Positions 46,508 to 56,261 of a stretch of 64,000 nt of DNA are shown here, one piece after another; the first letter of the stretch is position 1, and each line of letters starts with the position of its first letter. A program made the position numbers and the translations under genes. The DNA is from JAPOXR01 sp963664715 (GTDB taxonomy: Bacteria; Pseudomonadota; Alphaproteobacteria; Rhodobacterales; Rhodobacteraceae), in NCBI GenBank assembly GCA_963664715.2, contig CAXXUY010000016.1:62001-126000 (forward strand), read 5' to 3'. The notes under the pieces were generated by a model. The model had not been told where the DNA came from, ran no database searches, and saw nothing but the letters and a program-made list of their open reading frames with translations.

Positions 46508-47252
46508 TTTCCGCACCGTATCTGCGGTTTCTGCGGTGGTAGCCAGCCAACACCTCGCGGAACCTCTCCGCAGTGAATTCCGGCCACAAATCCTCGACAA
46601 ATTCGAACTCGGAATACGCTGACTGCCAAAGCAGGAAATTCGACAACCTGTATTCGCCGGAGGTCCTGATAATCAGGTCCGGATCAGGCAGATGGTGCGT
46701 ATAGAGTTGCGCACCGAGAACTTCCTCGCTGATCTCTGAAAGACCGAGCTTTCCTTCCTGGACCAGTCTTGCTACCTGCCTCGATGCCCTGACAAGTTCC
46801 CTCCGTGCACCGTAGTTCAGGGCGACCGTCAAATCGAGCCTGCCTCCCCTGCGAGTCCGTTTCTCGAGTTCGAGGATCTGTTTGACCAGTGGTGCATCGA
46901 GGCCATCGACGTCACCGATGAACCTGAACCTTGCCCCGTTTCTGACCAGCGTATCGACCTCGGAATTGGCGTAGATACGGAACAGCGACATCAGCCCGTC
47001 AACTTCTTCGGTGCTGCGTTTCCAGTTTTCAGTCGAGAATGCAAAAACGGTCAGGTACCTGATCCCGAACCTGACGCACTCCTCGACAATCTCTCGCAGC
47101 CTTTCTGCCCCTTCCCGGTGACCTCGAATCCTTGGAAGGCCGCGCCGGGCAGCCCAGCGTCCGTTTCCGTCCATGATAATGGCAACATGAACCGGGTGCT
47201 GTGTTGCGGCACCCGACGTCGCAAATGCAGCATCGTTTGCCGGAACCGCCAT
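46500..47252 (-). CDS. uppS: Undecaprenyl diphosphate synthase
   Basis: cis-Prenyltransferase that elongates FPP to the C55 carrier for peptidoglycan and O-antigen, 250 residues. Catalytic Asp in IIMDGNGRWA, then HREGAERLREIV, FAFSTENWKR, and RTSGEYRLSNFLLW. Stop abuts frr's neighbour without a gap. It uses FPP from IspA, also in this window. Confidence 0.97.
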   Translation of the reverse strand: MAVPANDAAFATSGAATQHPVHVAIIMDGNGRWAARRGLPRIRGHREGAERLREIVEECVRFGIRYLTVFAFSTENWKRSTEEVDGLMSLFRIYANSEVDTLVRNGARFRFIGDVDGLDAPLVKQILELEKRTRRGGRLDLTVALNYGARRELVRASRQVARLVQEGKLGLSEISEEVLGAQLYTHHLPDPDLIIRTSGEYRLSNFLLWQSAYSEFEFVEDLWPEFTAERFREVLAGYHRRNRRYGAENA

Positions 47253-47819
47253 TCAGACCGCCATGATTTCCGTACGCTTGACCTCCAATGCCTCGTCTAC
47301 ATTGGAAATAGCCTTGTCCGTCAATTCCTGAACTTCATCCGACCAGAGCCTGACCTCGTCCTCGCTGACACCATCGGCCTTGGCCTTCTTCAATTGTTCC
47401 ATGCCGTCGCGGCGTACATTCCTGATCGCAATGCGCGCATTCTCGGCATGTTGAGCTGCAGTCTTGGACAGTTGCTGCCTTCGCTCCTCGTTCAATTCCG
47501 GGATCGGCAAGCGGATTACGGTTCCTTCAACAATGGGATTGATCCCGAGTCCGGATTCCTGGATCGCCTTTGTCACGGATACCACAAGGTCCTTGTCCCA
47601 AACGCTGATGGTTATCATCCGCGGTTCGGGCACGTTGATCGTGCCGCACTGGTTCAGCGGCATCATGGTGTTGTAGGCATTCACCTGCAGTGTATCGACC
47701 ATCATCGCGGATGCTCGCCCGGTCCTCAGCGACGAAAACTCCTGCTTCATCGCCGTCAGCGCGCCGTCCATTCTGCGCTCGAGGTCATCAATATCAAGGT
47801 CATAATCGTCGACTGACAT
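47253..47819 (-). CDS. frr: Ribosome recycling factor
   Basis: Splits post-termination ribosomes with EF-G; 188 residues, three-helix bundle plus small domain. Signatures: LRTGRASAMMVDTLQVNAYN, PLNQCGTINVPEPRMITI and the C-terminal KKAKADGVSEDEVR. Lies 55 bases behind pyrH, the standard order. Confidence 0.97.
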   Translation of the reverse strand: MSVDDYDLDIDDLERRMDGALTAMKQEFSSLRTGRASAMMVDTLQVNAYNTMMPLNQCGTINVPEPRMITISVWDKDLVVSVTKAIQESGLGINPIVEGTVIRLPIPELNEERRQQLSKTAAQHAENARIAIRNVRRDGMEQLKKAKADGVSEDEVRLWSDEVQELTDKAISNVDEALEVKRTEIMAV

Positions 47820-47874
47820 CGCTTCAGGCCTCCCTCAACCGTGCACTTCAAGATGCAGTACCGGTATATCGCAT

Positions 47875-48588
47875 TCAGCAAATGATTGTATAGGTGCCCC
47901 TGTTCTCGAGTATTTCCCGGAGACCTCCGGACTCAACCATCGAATAAACGATGATCGGAAGTTCGTTGTCACGTGCGAGTGCAACCGCTGATGCGTCCAT
48001 GATCTTGAGATTCTTCTGCAGGACCTCTGCAAAGCTGACGGTGCTGTAGCGTTGTGCACCGTCATTCGAGTTGGGGTCGACATCGTACACACCATCGACC
48101 TTGGTCCCCTTGAAGATCGCCGCGCAGTCAAGTTCGCTGGCACGCAGGGCTGCCGCAGTGTCGGTAGTGAAGTAGGGATTGCCTGTCCCTGAGGCAAAAA
48201 TGCAAACCCGGTTGCGTTCGAGGTGACGCATCGCCCGGCGCCGGATATACGGTTCGCAGATCTGATCCATGGGAATGGCGGACAGCACGCGTGTGGGGAC
48301 ATCCACCGATTCCAGAGCCGACTGCATGGCCAGCGCGTTCATGACGGTTGCAAGCATGCCCATGTAGTCCGCGGTTGTCCGTTCCATCCCTTGAGCAGAC
48401 CCCTGAAGCCCGCGAAACACGTTGCCTCCGCCGATGACCATGCAGACTTCGACTCCCAGCTCATGAATTTGCTTGATCTCGCCGGCAATGCGCTCAACGG
48501 TGGGTGGATGAAGCCCGTATTTCTGACATCCCATCAGGGCCTCGCCCGATATCTTCACCATGATCCGTTTGTAGGTCAGTTCAGTCAT
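47875..48588 (-). CDS. pyrH: UMP kinase
   Basis: Phosphorylates UMP to UDP in pyrimidine synthesis; amino-acid-kinase fold, 237 residues from MTELTYKRIMVKISGEAL. GGGNVFRG and the ATGTGNPYFTTDTAAALRA-type stretch (here beginning ASGTGNPYF) bind nucleotide. Start at 48588 excludes 39 upstream codons that are not family-like. The rpsB-tsf genes that often precede pyrH are not here; miaA diverges instead. Confidence 0.96.
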   Translation of the reverse strand: MTELTYKRIMVKISGEALMGCQKYGLHPPTVERIAGEIKQIHELGVEVCMVIGGGNVFRGLQGSAQGMERTTADYMGMLATVMNALAMQSALESVDVPTRVLSAIPMDQICEPYIRRRAMRHLERNRVCIFASGTGNPYFTTDTAAALRASELDCAAIFKGTKVDGVYDVDPNSNDGAQRYSTVSFAEVLQKNLKIMDASAVALARDNELPIIVYSMVESGGLREILENRGTYTIIC

Positions 48589-48711
48589 GCGAATCCCGCC
48601 TGCAATTCCATGTGCCCATTCACTGTCTCTGCCTTGCGATTTCAGCTGCATTGACCATGTCCGAAATCGATTGTCCAACACTTTGCGAGCCCGGCAACCT
48701 GACAAGCGGAT

Positions 48712-49629
48712 TTGGCCCGTGACCGGAGAGCCGGGCCATTGACATCGGACCCCGGCAACCGGTCCGGGCCGAAGGCCGTGTTGATCTGCGGTCCGACAGC
48801 ATCCGGCAAGTCGTCACTCGCGATCGATATTGCCGAGAAGAATGACGGAATCGTCGTCAATGCGGATGCCATGCAGGTCTATTCGTGCTGGAAGATCCTC
48901 ACGGCACGGCCTACCCGGCAGGACGAAGCGAGAGTGCCTCACCTCTTGTTCGGCCATGTCGACAAGGCGACTCGATACTCCGTCGGGTCATGGTTGCAGG
49001 ACATCCAGCGGGTTCTGGAAAAAAACAGGGGCGCCACACCTGTAATCGTCGGCGGAACCGGCCTTTACTTCGCCGCGCTGACGACAGGTCTGGCACCGGT
49101 TCCGGAAATTCCCGGGGAAGTTCGCAGCAAGAGCATCCGGATTCAGTCCACAGGCACCCAGGACGGCATGATCGACGAACTCCGGAGCCATGATCCCGAC
49201 GCAATCAGGCGCCTCGACTTGAACAATGCCGCCCGCATTGTCCGTGCGTGGGAAGTGTTGCGAGCATCCGGCCAGAGCCTGTCATACTGGCAGGCGCTGT
49301 CAACAAGGCCACTACTGCCGCTCGAAGACGTTGATCCCATACTGCTGTGGCCTGACACCGGGCAGACCGCGGCCCGGATCGAACGAAGACTGCACAGGAT
49401 GATAGCGGATGGTGTGGTCGAGGAATGCCGGCGCCTGCTGAAGGACTGGGATCCGACGCTTCCCTACTCGAAGGCACTCGGGGCACGCGAGTTCAGGGCC
49501 CATCTGGAGGACGGTGTCAGCCTGGAAGACACGATTGCCCGGATTTCCACTGTTACGCGACAATATGCAAAGAGGCAGAGAACCTGGTTTCGGTCCCGCA
49601 TGAGCGGATGGCGGCGAACAACGACGTAA
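48712..49629 (+). CDS. miaA: tRNA dimethylallyltransferase
   Basis: Adds the isopentenyl group to A37 of tRNAs reading UNN codons, using DMAPP from the MEP pathway. 305 residues. P-loop GPTASGKSSLAIDIA, DAMQVYSCW with the catalytic Asp, and VGGTGLYFAAL. Start is ambiguous: TTG at 48712 or TTG at 48739, with the P-loop 25 residues on from the first. Divergent from pyrH. Confidence 0.93.
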   Translation: MARDRRAGPLTSDPGNRSGPKAVLICGPTASGKSSLAIDIAEKNDGIVVNADAMQVYSCWKILTARPTRQDEARVPHLLFGHVDKATRYSVGSWLQDIQRVLEKNRGATPVIVGGTGLYFAALTTGLAPVPEIPGEVRSKSIRIQSTGTQDGMIDELRSHDPDAIRRLDLNNAARIVRAWEVLRASGQSLSYWQALSTRPLLPLEDVDPILLWPDTGQTAARIERRLHRMIADGVVEECRRLLKDWDPTLPYSKALGAREFRAHLEDGVSLEDTIARISTVTRQYAKRQRTWFRSRMSGWRRTTT

Positions 49630-49854
49630 GACAGCCGCACAACCGGTGTCGTATCAACCGCTGTCCTTGGCGCCTGTCTCACTCATTCGTGTTGGTGCGT
49701 TATCTACGGTTGAATGTTCCAGCCGAAAACAAGATAATGGTGAAGTTGCACCGCGACCTGGGAGGGGGTGCAATCACATGCTTGGCTGCTCGGCTCGATG
49801 TCGGGCGACCGACTCTTCCAACAGGTCTACGGCCAGTTAACAAAGGAGATTGGA

Positions 49855-51516
49855 ATGACAGATCATCCAACAATCAACGGCAAGCCCGTGCACGAACTTG
49901 CAAAGATGTATGCCAGGGAGTTCATGGACGGCAAACTGAGCCGACGTGAATTCATGGCGCGTTCAACTGCAATGGGCGTCACGGCCGCAGGAGCATATTC
50001 CCTGGCAGGAATCGTGCCGGAGCCGGCGCACGCCATGGACATCCAGCCGGGCGGCACGCTTCGGCTGCAAACGGAAGTAAGGGGCCTCAAGGATCCAAGA
50101 ACATTTGACTGGTCCCAGATTGCCAACTTCGCCAGAGGCTGGCTGGAGTATCTTGTGGAATTCAATTCGGATGGGACCTTCAGGGGCAGGCTTGTTGAAA
50201 GCTGGGATATCAATGAAGATGCCACCGAGTACATGTTGCACGTGCGCCAGGGCGTCAAGTGGAACAACGGCGATGACTTTACCGCCGAGGACGTGGCATT
50301 CAATATTACCAGGTGGTGCGAGAAGGGTGTCGACGGCAACTCCATGGCCGGACGAATGGCGACTCTCATTGACGCCAACACCAACGAAGCGATCGAAGGT
50401 GCAATCACCGTGGTCGACAGTCATACTGTCAAGCTTTCGCTGCCGCAGCCCGATATTTCCATCATTCCCGGCATGGCCGATTACCCGGCGGCGATCGTTC
50501 ACCAGAGCTTCAATCCCGACGCGGACATGCTCAGCAATGCTCTGGGAACCGGCCCATATCTTCCGGAATCCCTGGAAGTCGGCGTGCGTGGCGTGCTGGT
50601 CCGTAACGAGAATCACGAATGGTGGGGCGAGGGAGCTTATCTCGACCGCATCGAGTTTCTGGATTACGGCACCGATCCGGCGTCATGGCTCGCGGGTGCA
50701 GAAGCCGAGGAATTCGACATGACCTACGAAACGGTCGGCGAGTTCATCGATGCATTCGACGGGATTGGCTGGGCCAATACGGACATCGTGACGGCTGCAA
50801 CAATCGTCATTCGGACGAACGCCGATGCTGAAGTGGACGGCGCCAAGCCTTATTCAGACGTGCGGGTCAGGCAGGCCCTGGTGAAGGCGGTTGACAACCC
50901 GACCTGCCTCGCGCTGGGGTACAACGATCGCGGAACCGTAGCTGAAAACCACCACGTTTGCCCGATCCACCCGGAATATGCACCGGGCATGGAGCATGTC
51001 AGGGATCCCGAGGGCGCCATGGCGCTGCTCGAGGAAGCCGGGATGGTTGATTACGAGCACGAGCTGATTTCCATCGACGACGACTGGAGGCGCAATACGA
51101 CCGACTCGGTTGCCGCGCAGTTGCGCGATGCCGGGATCAACGTCAAGCGTACCATTCTTCCCGGGAACACGTTCTGGAATGACTGGGCAAAATTCCCCTA
51201 CTCGTCGACCAACTGGAACCAGCGGCCGCTTGGGGTCCAGGTGCTCGCGCTGGCTTACCGGTCCGGAGAAGCCTGGAATGAAACCGGCATGGCAAACGCG
51301 GAATTTGACGAGAAGCTCGGGCAGGCTCTTTCGATCGCCGACGCGGACAAGCGTCGTGAGGTCATGAGACGCCTCCAGGAGATCATGTTGGAAGAAGGGC
51401 ACATTGTTCAGCCCTACTGGCGTTCGCTGTACAGGCACCACAAGGAAGGCCTCGTCGGTGCCGGAATGCACCCGACATTCGAAATCCACGTCTACAAGAT
51501 AGGGTGGGCTGCATAG
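49855..51516 (+). CDS. Peptide-type ABC transporter substrate-binding protein, Tat-exported
   Basis: 553 residues, ATG at 49855 with AAAGGAG seven bases upstream. A twin-arginine signal (SRREFM, R30-R31) and the hydrophobic stretch ending in AHA-60 mark Tat export. The body is SBP_bac_5 (DppA/OppA) type: LVESWDINEDATEYMLHVRQG, NNGDDFTAEDVAFN, and SDVRVRQALVKAVDN. Binds oligopeptides or related solutes for the three downstream genes. Nickel or glycoside ligands are alternatives. Confidence 0.9.
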   Translation: MTDHPTINGKPVHELAKMYAREFMDGKLSRREFMARSTAMGVTAAGAYSLAGIVPEPAHAMDIQPGGTLRLQTEVRGLKDPRTFDWSQIANFARGWLEYLVEFNSDGTFRGRLVESWDINEDATEYMLHVRQGVKWNNGDDFTAEDVAFNITRWCEKGVDGNSMAGRMATLIDANTNEAIEGAITVVDSHTVKLSLPQPDISIIPGMADYPAAIVHQSFNPDADMLSNALGTGPYLPESLEVGVRGVLVRNENHEWWGEGAYLDRIEFLDYGTDPASWLAGAEAEEFDMTYETVGEFIDAFDGIGWANTDIVTAATIVIRTNADAEVDGAKPYSDVRVRQALVKAVDNPTCLALGYNDRGTVAENHHVCPIHPEYAPGMEHVRDPEGAMALLEEAGMVDYEHELISIDDDWRRNTTDSVAAQLRDAGINVKRTILPGNTFWNDWAKFPYSSTNWNQRPLGVQVLALAYRSGEAWNETGMANAEFDEKLGQALSIADADKRREVMRRLQEIMLEEGHIVQPYWRSLYRHHKEGLVGAGMHPTFEIHVYKIGWAA

Positions 51517-51638
51517 CCAGGTCCAATGATCCGGCCGGCGCATTGACGTCGGCCGGACTCCTTCCTTAATCAATCGTGCATGTCATGAGTCGTGTCCAGG
51601 TCGCAAATCCTGGCAGTTGCACGGGATAGGCTGAATCC

Positions 51639-52688
51639 ATGGGAATGTTCTTGATCAAGCGCTTGGGTGTGATGACACTTACGGCGATTGTTCTGACCTT
51701 TCTGGTTTTCTTCCTCACAAATCTCTACCCGAACCTCGAAAAACTCGCCAAGTTCCAGGGCAACCAGCGGATGTCGGATGCCGAGGTGGCATCATACCTG
51801 GAGAACAATGGCTATCTGGAGCCGATCGTATTCCGTTACGGCGAGTGGCTGGGAGTCGTGCCGGGATGGCAGCGGCAGACTGACGACGGAAAGATCCGGG
51901 GACGGTGCGTCGAGTTCGACATGGCGCCCGAGGACATTCCAACCTATTGCGGGCTCCTCCAGGGCAACCTCGGATTTTCGACGGTTGCCAAGGTCGATGT
52001 CGATGAGATCATCTGGAGACGCCTGGGAGCAAGCGGCGTGCTGATGTTCTGGGTCATGATCGTCATGGTCCCAATGGCGCTTGTGGTCGGGGTGTTGGCC
52101 GGGATGCGTGAAGGTTCCAGAACCGACAGGTCGCTGTCGACCTTTGCCATCGTCACGACGGCGACTCCCGAATACATTTCAGGTGTGGTCCTCGTTGTTG
52201 TATTCGCCTCCTCCGCCGTCGGGTTGAAGTGGTTCAAGGGGTCGGCAGCGAGCGCGCTCAACGATGGCGTCAGTTTTGCGAACTTCACGCTGCCGGTACT
52301 TACGATGGCGCTCTATGGCATGGGATACATTGCAAGGATGACCCGGGCCTCAATGGCCGAGGTGATGACCTCGCAATACATCAGGACCGCACGTCTGAAG
52401 GGCGTTCCATTCTACCAGATTGTCCTGAAACACGCGCTTCGCAACGCACTCATTGCTCCTTTCACCGTCATCATGCTCCAGTTTCCATGGCTGTTGACTG
52501 GCGTGGTGATTGTTGAAACTCTCTTCAATTACAAAGGGTTTGGCTGGACACTTGTTCTTGCTGCCGACAACAATGACATTGAATTGCTGATATGCTGCTC
52601 GATGGCTGCCGTCGTCGTGGTTCTGATCACGCAACTCATTTCCGATATCGGATACGTCTACCTGAATCCCAGGATTCGGATCTCGTGA
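51639..52688 (+). CDS. Peptide-type ABC transporter permease (DppB-like)
   Basis: First inner-membrane permease of the importer, 349 residues. N-terminal helix (about 8-26), an enlarged periplasmic loop (about 30-130, VPGWQRQTDDGKIRG), then the helix block. The EAA-type loop is at MTSQYIRTARLKGVPFYQIV followed by HALRNALIAPFTV. Sits between the binding protein and the second permease. Confidence 0.9.
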   Translation: MGMFLIKRLGVMTLTAIVLTFLVFFLTNLYPNLEKLAKFQGNQRMSDAEVASYLENNGYLEPIVFRYGEWLGVVPGWQRQTDDGKIRGRCVEFDMAPEDIPTYCGLLQGNLGFSTVAKVDVDEIIWRRLGASGVLMFWVMIVMVPMALVVGVLAGMREGSRTDRSLSTFAIVTTATPEYISGVVLVVVFASSAVGLKWFKGSAASALNDGVSFANFTLPVLTMALYGMGYIARMTRASMAEVMTSQYIRTARLKGVPFYQIVLKHALRNALIAPFTVIMLQFPWLLTGVVIVETLFNYKGFGWTLVLAADNNDIELLICCSMAAVVVVLITQLISDIGYVYLNPRIRIS

Positions 52689-52698
52689 GTAGACCATC

Positions 52699-53928
52699 AT
52701 GACACCATTGGGTTGGGGCGCGATTGCCTCTCAGATTCTGATTCAGTTCGTTCCGGTCTGGATTGCACTGGTCGTGCTTTATGTCCTGTCAATCAGGTTC
52801 AAGCGCAGGCTGGGTCTTTATGGCAAGCTCTTTGACAGCCCGATCGGAATGATCGGATTCGGACTGGTAGCGTTCTGGTTCTTTACCGCGATTTTCTCGG
52901 AAGGGATCTCGATAGCCGGCATTGCCGTCGTTCCCGCCATCGCCACATTTGATCCGCTCGTGCAGATCGCCCAACTCAAGAACAAGGTTCCTGGCACGTT
53001 CCTGCCGGAATCGACTGAACTGGCTTATCTGCTGGGCGGGGACAACCTGGGGCGCGATGTGTTTTCGCGGATGGTCATCGGCGCAAAGCACGTCATGAGC
53101 ATTGCGCCCGCCGCGACCACGATTGCGTTCATGGTTGGCATAACTCTCGGTCTTCCAGCAGGCTACTTCGGCGGACGGTTCGACACTGTCCTGTCATTCG
53201 TCGCAAATCTGGTTCTGGCATTTCCAGTCATCCTGCTCTTCTATCTTCTGGTCACGCCCGAGATCAGGAAGGCAGGCACGGAGATTCCACTCTGGCTCGA
53301 CAACACCTGGACGACGTCCATTCCGAATATTCTCGCCGCCGTGCTGTTCGCGTTTCCGATCGTGTTTTTCATGATCCTCTGGAATTCGAGGTTCTTCACC
53401 CAGCCTTCCAGGCGCAATCTGCTGATTGTTCTGACGGTGTTGGTCGGGTTGTGGGCTTATTCCGGCCTTGCGTTCAATGCCGACCCGCTCGGGATATTCG
53501 GAATGAGTCCGAACCTCCTGAACGTCTTCGTGTCCGTTGTCTTTGTGAATTCTCCGACCGTGTTCCGGATTGTCCGGGGGATAACCCTCGATATCCAGAC
53601 CAGGGACTACGTGGCGGCGGCCCAGACGCGCGGCGAAGGCCCGTGGTATATCATGCTCTGGGAAATCCTTCCCAATGCCCGGGGACCGTTGATCGTCGAT
53701 TTCTGCCTCCGGATTGGCTACACCACGATCCTGCTCGGGACACTGGGATTCTTCGGACTCGGTGTCAGCCCGGAAAGCCCCGACTGGGGTTCGACCATCA
53801 ATGACGGGCGCAAGCTGTTGTCAATCTACCCGCACCCCGCGTTGCCGCCGGCATTGGCGTTGATGAGCCTGGTATTGGGTCTCAACCTGCTTGCCGACGG
53901 GTTGCGCGAGGAATCCCTGAAAGACTGA
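52699..53928 (+). CDS. Peptide-type ABC transporter permease (DppC-like) with an extra membrane insert
   Basis: 409 residues, about a hundred more than a standard DppC. Besides an extra N-terminal hydrophobic segment (about 8-28), an insert at about 190-285 (after VILLFYLLVTPEIRK) carries two or three added hydrophobic stretches before the EAA loop (LDIQTRDYVAAAQTRGEGPW). The conserved ending is LGTLGFFGLGVSPESPDWG then the DGRKLLSIYPHPALPP loop. Starts 10 bases after the first permease. Confidence 0.88.
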   Translation: MTPLGWGAIASQILIQFVPVWIALVVLYVLSIRFKRRLGLYGKLFDSPIGMIGFGLVAFWFFTAIFSEGISIAGIAVVPAIATFDPLVQIAQLKNKVPGTFLPESTELAYLLGGDNLGRDVFSRMVIGAKHVMSIAPAATTIAFMVGITLGLPAGYFGGRFDTVLSFVANLVLAFPVILLFYLLVTPEIRKAGTEIPLWLDNTWTTSIPNILAAVLFAFPIVFFMILWNSRFFTQPSRRNLLIVLTVLVGLWAYSGLAFNADPLGIFGMSPNLLNVFVSVVFVNSPTVFRIVRGITLDIQTRDYVAAAQTRGEGPWYIMLWEILPNARGPLIVDFCLRIGYTTILLGTLGFFGLGVSPESPDWGSTINDGRKLLSIYPHPALPPALALMSLVLGLNLLADGLREESLKD

Positions 53929-53933
53929 CGGGA

Positions 53934-56051
53934 ATGAATACAAGCGACATCGAAAGAGACGGGACAATGTCAACGCACGAAGACTCGACGCCGATTCTTG
54001 AAATCGAAAACCTGTCGATTTCGTTCTTTACCCGTCTTTACGAGATACCGGCGGTGATGGACTTTACCTGCATTGTTCGCCCGGGAGAGGCCATGGGGCT
54101 GGTCGGAGAATCCGGATGCGGAAAGTCGACCGTCGCCCTCGGCGTGATGCAGGACCTGGGCGTCAATGGCAGGATCGTGGGCGGCTCGATCAAGTTCAAG
54201 GGACGCGATCTCGGCACCTTGAGTGCAGAGGAACTGCGTGACATCCGCGGCAACGAGATCGCCATGATCTACCAGGAACCCATGGCATCGCTGAATCCTG
54301 CCATGCGGATCGGGTCACAACTGATGGAGGTTCCGCTTCTTCACGACCGCGTTTCCAAGGCAGAAGCCAGGCAACTTGCGCTGAACGTCATCAATGACGT
54401 GCGGCTGCCGGACCCGGAGAGAATGCTGGAGAGCTACCCTCACCAACTCTCCGGCGGCCAACAGCAGCGAATCGTCATCGCAATGGCACTCATGTCAAAG
54501 CCGTCACTGCTCATCCTTGACGAGCCGACAACTGCGCTGGACGTGACGGTCGAGGCCGGCATTGTCGAACTGGTCCGGGACCTTGGCAAGAAGTACGGGA
54601 CCTCGATGCTGTTCATTTCGCACAATCTCGGCCTGATCCTCGAGGTCTGCGACAGGTTGTGCGTGATGTATTCCGGGGAGGCGGTCGAGACCGGTTCCAT
54701 AACGGACGTATTCGACAAGATGCGGCATCCCTACACCCAGGCCCTGTTCCGGTCTATTCCGCTTCCCGGAGCTGACAAGGCCGCCAGACCCTTGGTGGCG
54801 ATTCCGGGCAATTTCCCCCTGCCCCATGAACGCCCCCCGGGTTGCAACTTCGGGCCGCGCTGCAACTATTTCGAGAAGGGACGTTGCGACAAGGGCGAAA
54901 TCGCCATGTCGGATGTCGAGGGCAATCACCGGCACGAAACACGTTGCCTCAGATATGCCGAGATCGACTGGGATGCACCTGCGACCGGCAAGACAGGTAA
55001 CGTTGCTACCGAGACCGGGAATGTTGTCCTCGCGATGAAGGATCTGAAGAAATACTACAAGGTTGCGGCGAACGCCCTGTTTGGAGGTGTCCACGATCGC
55101 GTCGTGAAGGCCAACGAATCCCTGACATTCGAGGCCCGGGAATCCGAAACTCTGGCGATCGTTGGCGAGTCGGGCTGCGGCAAGTCGACATTTGCAAAGG
55201 TCCTGATGGGGCTGGAAACGGCGACCGAAGGAGAAATCCTGCTCGACGGACAGGAAATACAGGGCACGCCGATCGAGTCGCGGAAGACCAAGACCGTGTC
55301 ATCGGTCCAGATGGTTTTTCAGAACCCGTTCGACACCCTGAACCCCAGCATGTCCGTGGGGCGGCAAATCATCAGGGCTCTCGAGGTGTTTGGCGTTGGC
55401 AACACCGTGGAAGAGCGCCATTCCCGCATGCTGGAGCTCCTCGATCTCGTGAAACTGCCACGCGAGTTCGCCAGACGCATGCCCCGGCAACTCTCCGGAG
55501 GGCAGAAGCAGCGGGTCGGCATTGCCAGGGCGTTTGCCGGAAACGCCCGTATTGTCGTCGCGGATGAGCCGGTATCTGCACTTGACGTGTCCGTGCAGGC
55601 TGCCGTGACCGACCTTTTGATGGAGATTCAGGCAAAGGAAAAGACGACACTGCTCTTCATATCGCACGACCTCTCGATTGTCCGTTACCTCTCGGACCGG
55701 GTCATGGTCATGTATCTCGGGCATGTCGTTGAACTCGGCGCGACAGACGACGTGTTTTCGCCGCCCTACCATCCCTACACGGAGGCCCTGCTGTCCGCCG
55801 TTCCAATCGCCGATACACGGGTTCAGAAGGAACATATCGTTCTTGAGGGCGACATACCCTCGGCAATGGATCCGCCATCCGGTTGCCCGTTCCAGACGCG
55901 CTGCAGGTGGAAGCCGAAAGTGCCCGGAAACAGGTGCGAAACCGAGGTTCCCGAAAACCAGTTTCTCTCGGATGGACACTACATCAAGTGCCACCTCAGC
56001 CGAGAGGAGCTTGATACGATGACGCCTGTCATCAAGATCGCCGCGGAGTAA
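53934..56051 (+). CDS. Fused double ATP-binding protein (DppD-DppF type)
   Basis: 705 residues holding two complete ATPase domains. Walker A motifs: GESGCGKST at about 58 and again at about 411. Signatures LSGGQQQRIVIAMAL and LSGGQKQRVGIARAF; Walker B LLILDEPTTALD and IVVADEPVSALD. Each half ends in the Cys-rich oligopeptide-transport tail (CNFGPRCNYFEKGRC and CPFQTRCRWKPKVP). Powers the peptide-type importer upstream. A second ATG at 53967 is a possible start. Confidence 0.93.
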   Translation: MNTSDIERDGTMSTHEDSTPILEIENLSISFFTRLYEIPAVMDFTCIVRPGEAMGLVGESGCGKSTVALGVMQDLGVNGRIVGGSIKFKGRDLGTLSAEELRDIRGNEIAMIYQEPMASLNPAMRIGSQLMEVPLLHDRVSKAEARQLALNVINDVRLPDPERMLESYPHQLSGGQQQRIVIAMALMSKPSLLILDEPTTALDVTVEAGIVELVRDLGKKYGTSMLFISHNLGLILEVCDRLCVMYSGEAVETGSITDVFDKMRHPYTQALFRSIPLPGADKAARPLVAIPGNFPLPHERPPGCNFGPRCNYFEKGRCDKGEIAMSDVEGNHRHETRCLRYAEIDWDAPATGKTGNVATETGNVVLAMKDLKKYYKVAANALFGGVHDRVVKANESLTFEARESETLAIVGESGCGKSTFAKVLMGLETATEGEILLDGQEIQGTPIESRKTKTVSSVQMVFQNPFDTLNPSMSVGRQIIRALEVFGVGNTVEERHSRMLELLDLVKLPREFARRMPRQLSGGQKQRVGIARAFAGNARIVVADEPVSALDVSVQAAVTDLLMEIQAKEKTTLLFISHDLSIVRYLSDRVMVMYLGHVVELGATDDVFSPPYHPYTEALLSAVPIADTRVQKEHIVLEGDIPSAMDPPSGCPFQTRCRWKPKVPGNRCETEVPENQFLSDGHYIKCHLSREELDTMTPVIKIAAE

Positions 56052-56261
56052 TCACCCGTCATCTGCCGTGCCCCAGGGCGGCCCGGTTGCCTGCCGAGGC
56101 AAGGCAGCAGGGGGCCTTGGCCAGCTTCATGACCCGCCCACCGGCCAGGCGGTGCAGCTTGAAGTGCGACAGCAGTTCAGAATAGGGGATTGCCGACATC
56201 CCGCCGGCACTCCCCTGCCCCTCGGATTCTCCGGGGCAAGGAACAGTCAGGATAACGCAAA

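Noticed and set aside
56052..56261. Short GC-rich inverted segments before mazG as an RNA gene or riboswitch
   Set aside because: No consistent long stem or known fold could be drawn by eye.
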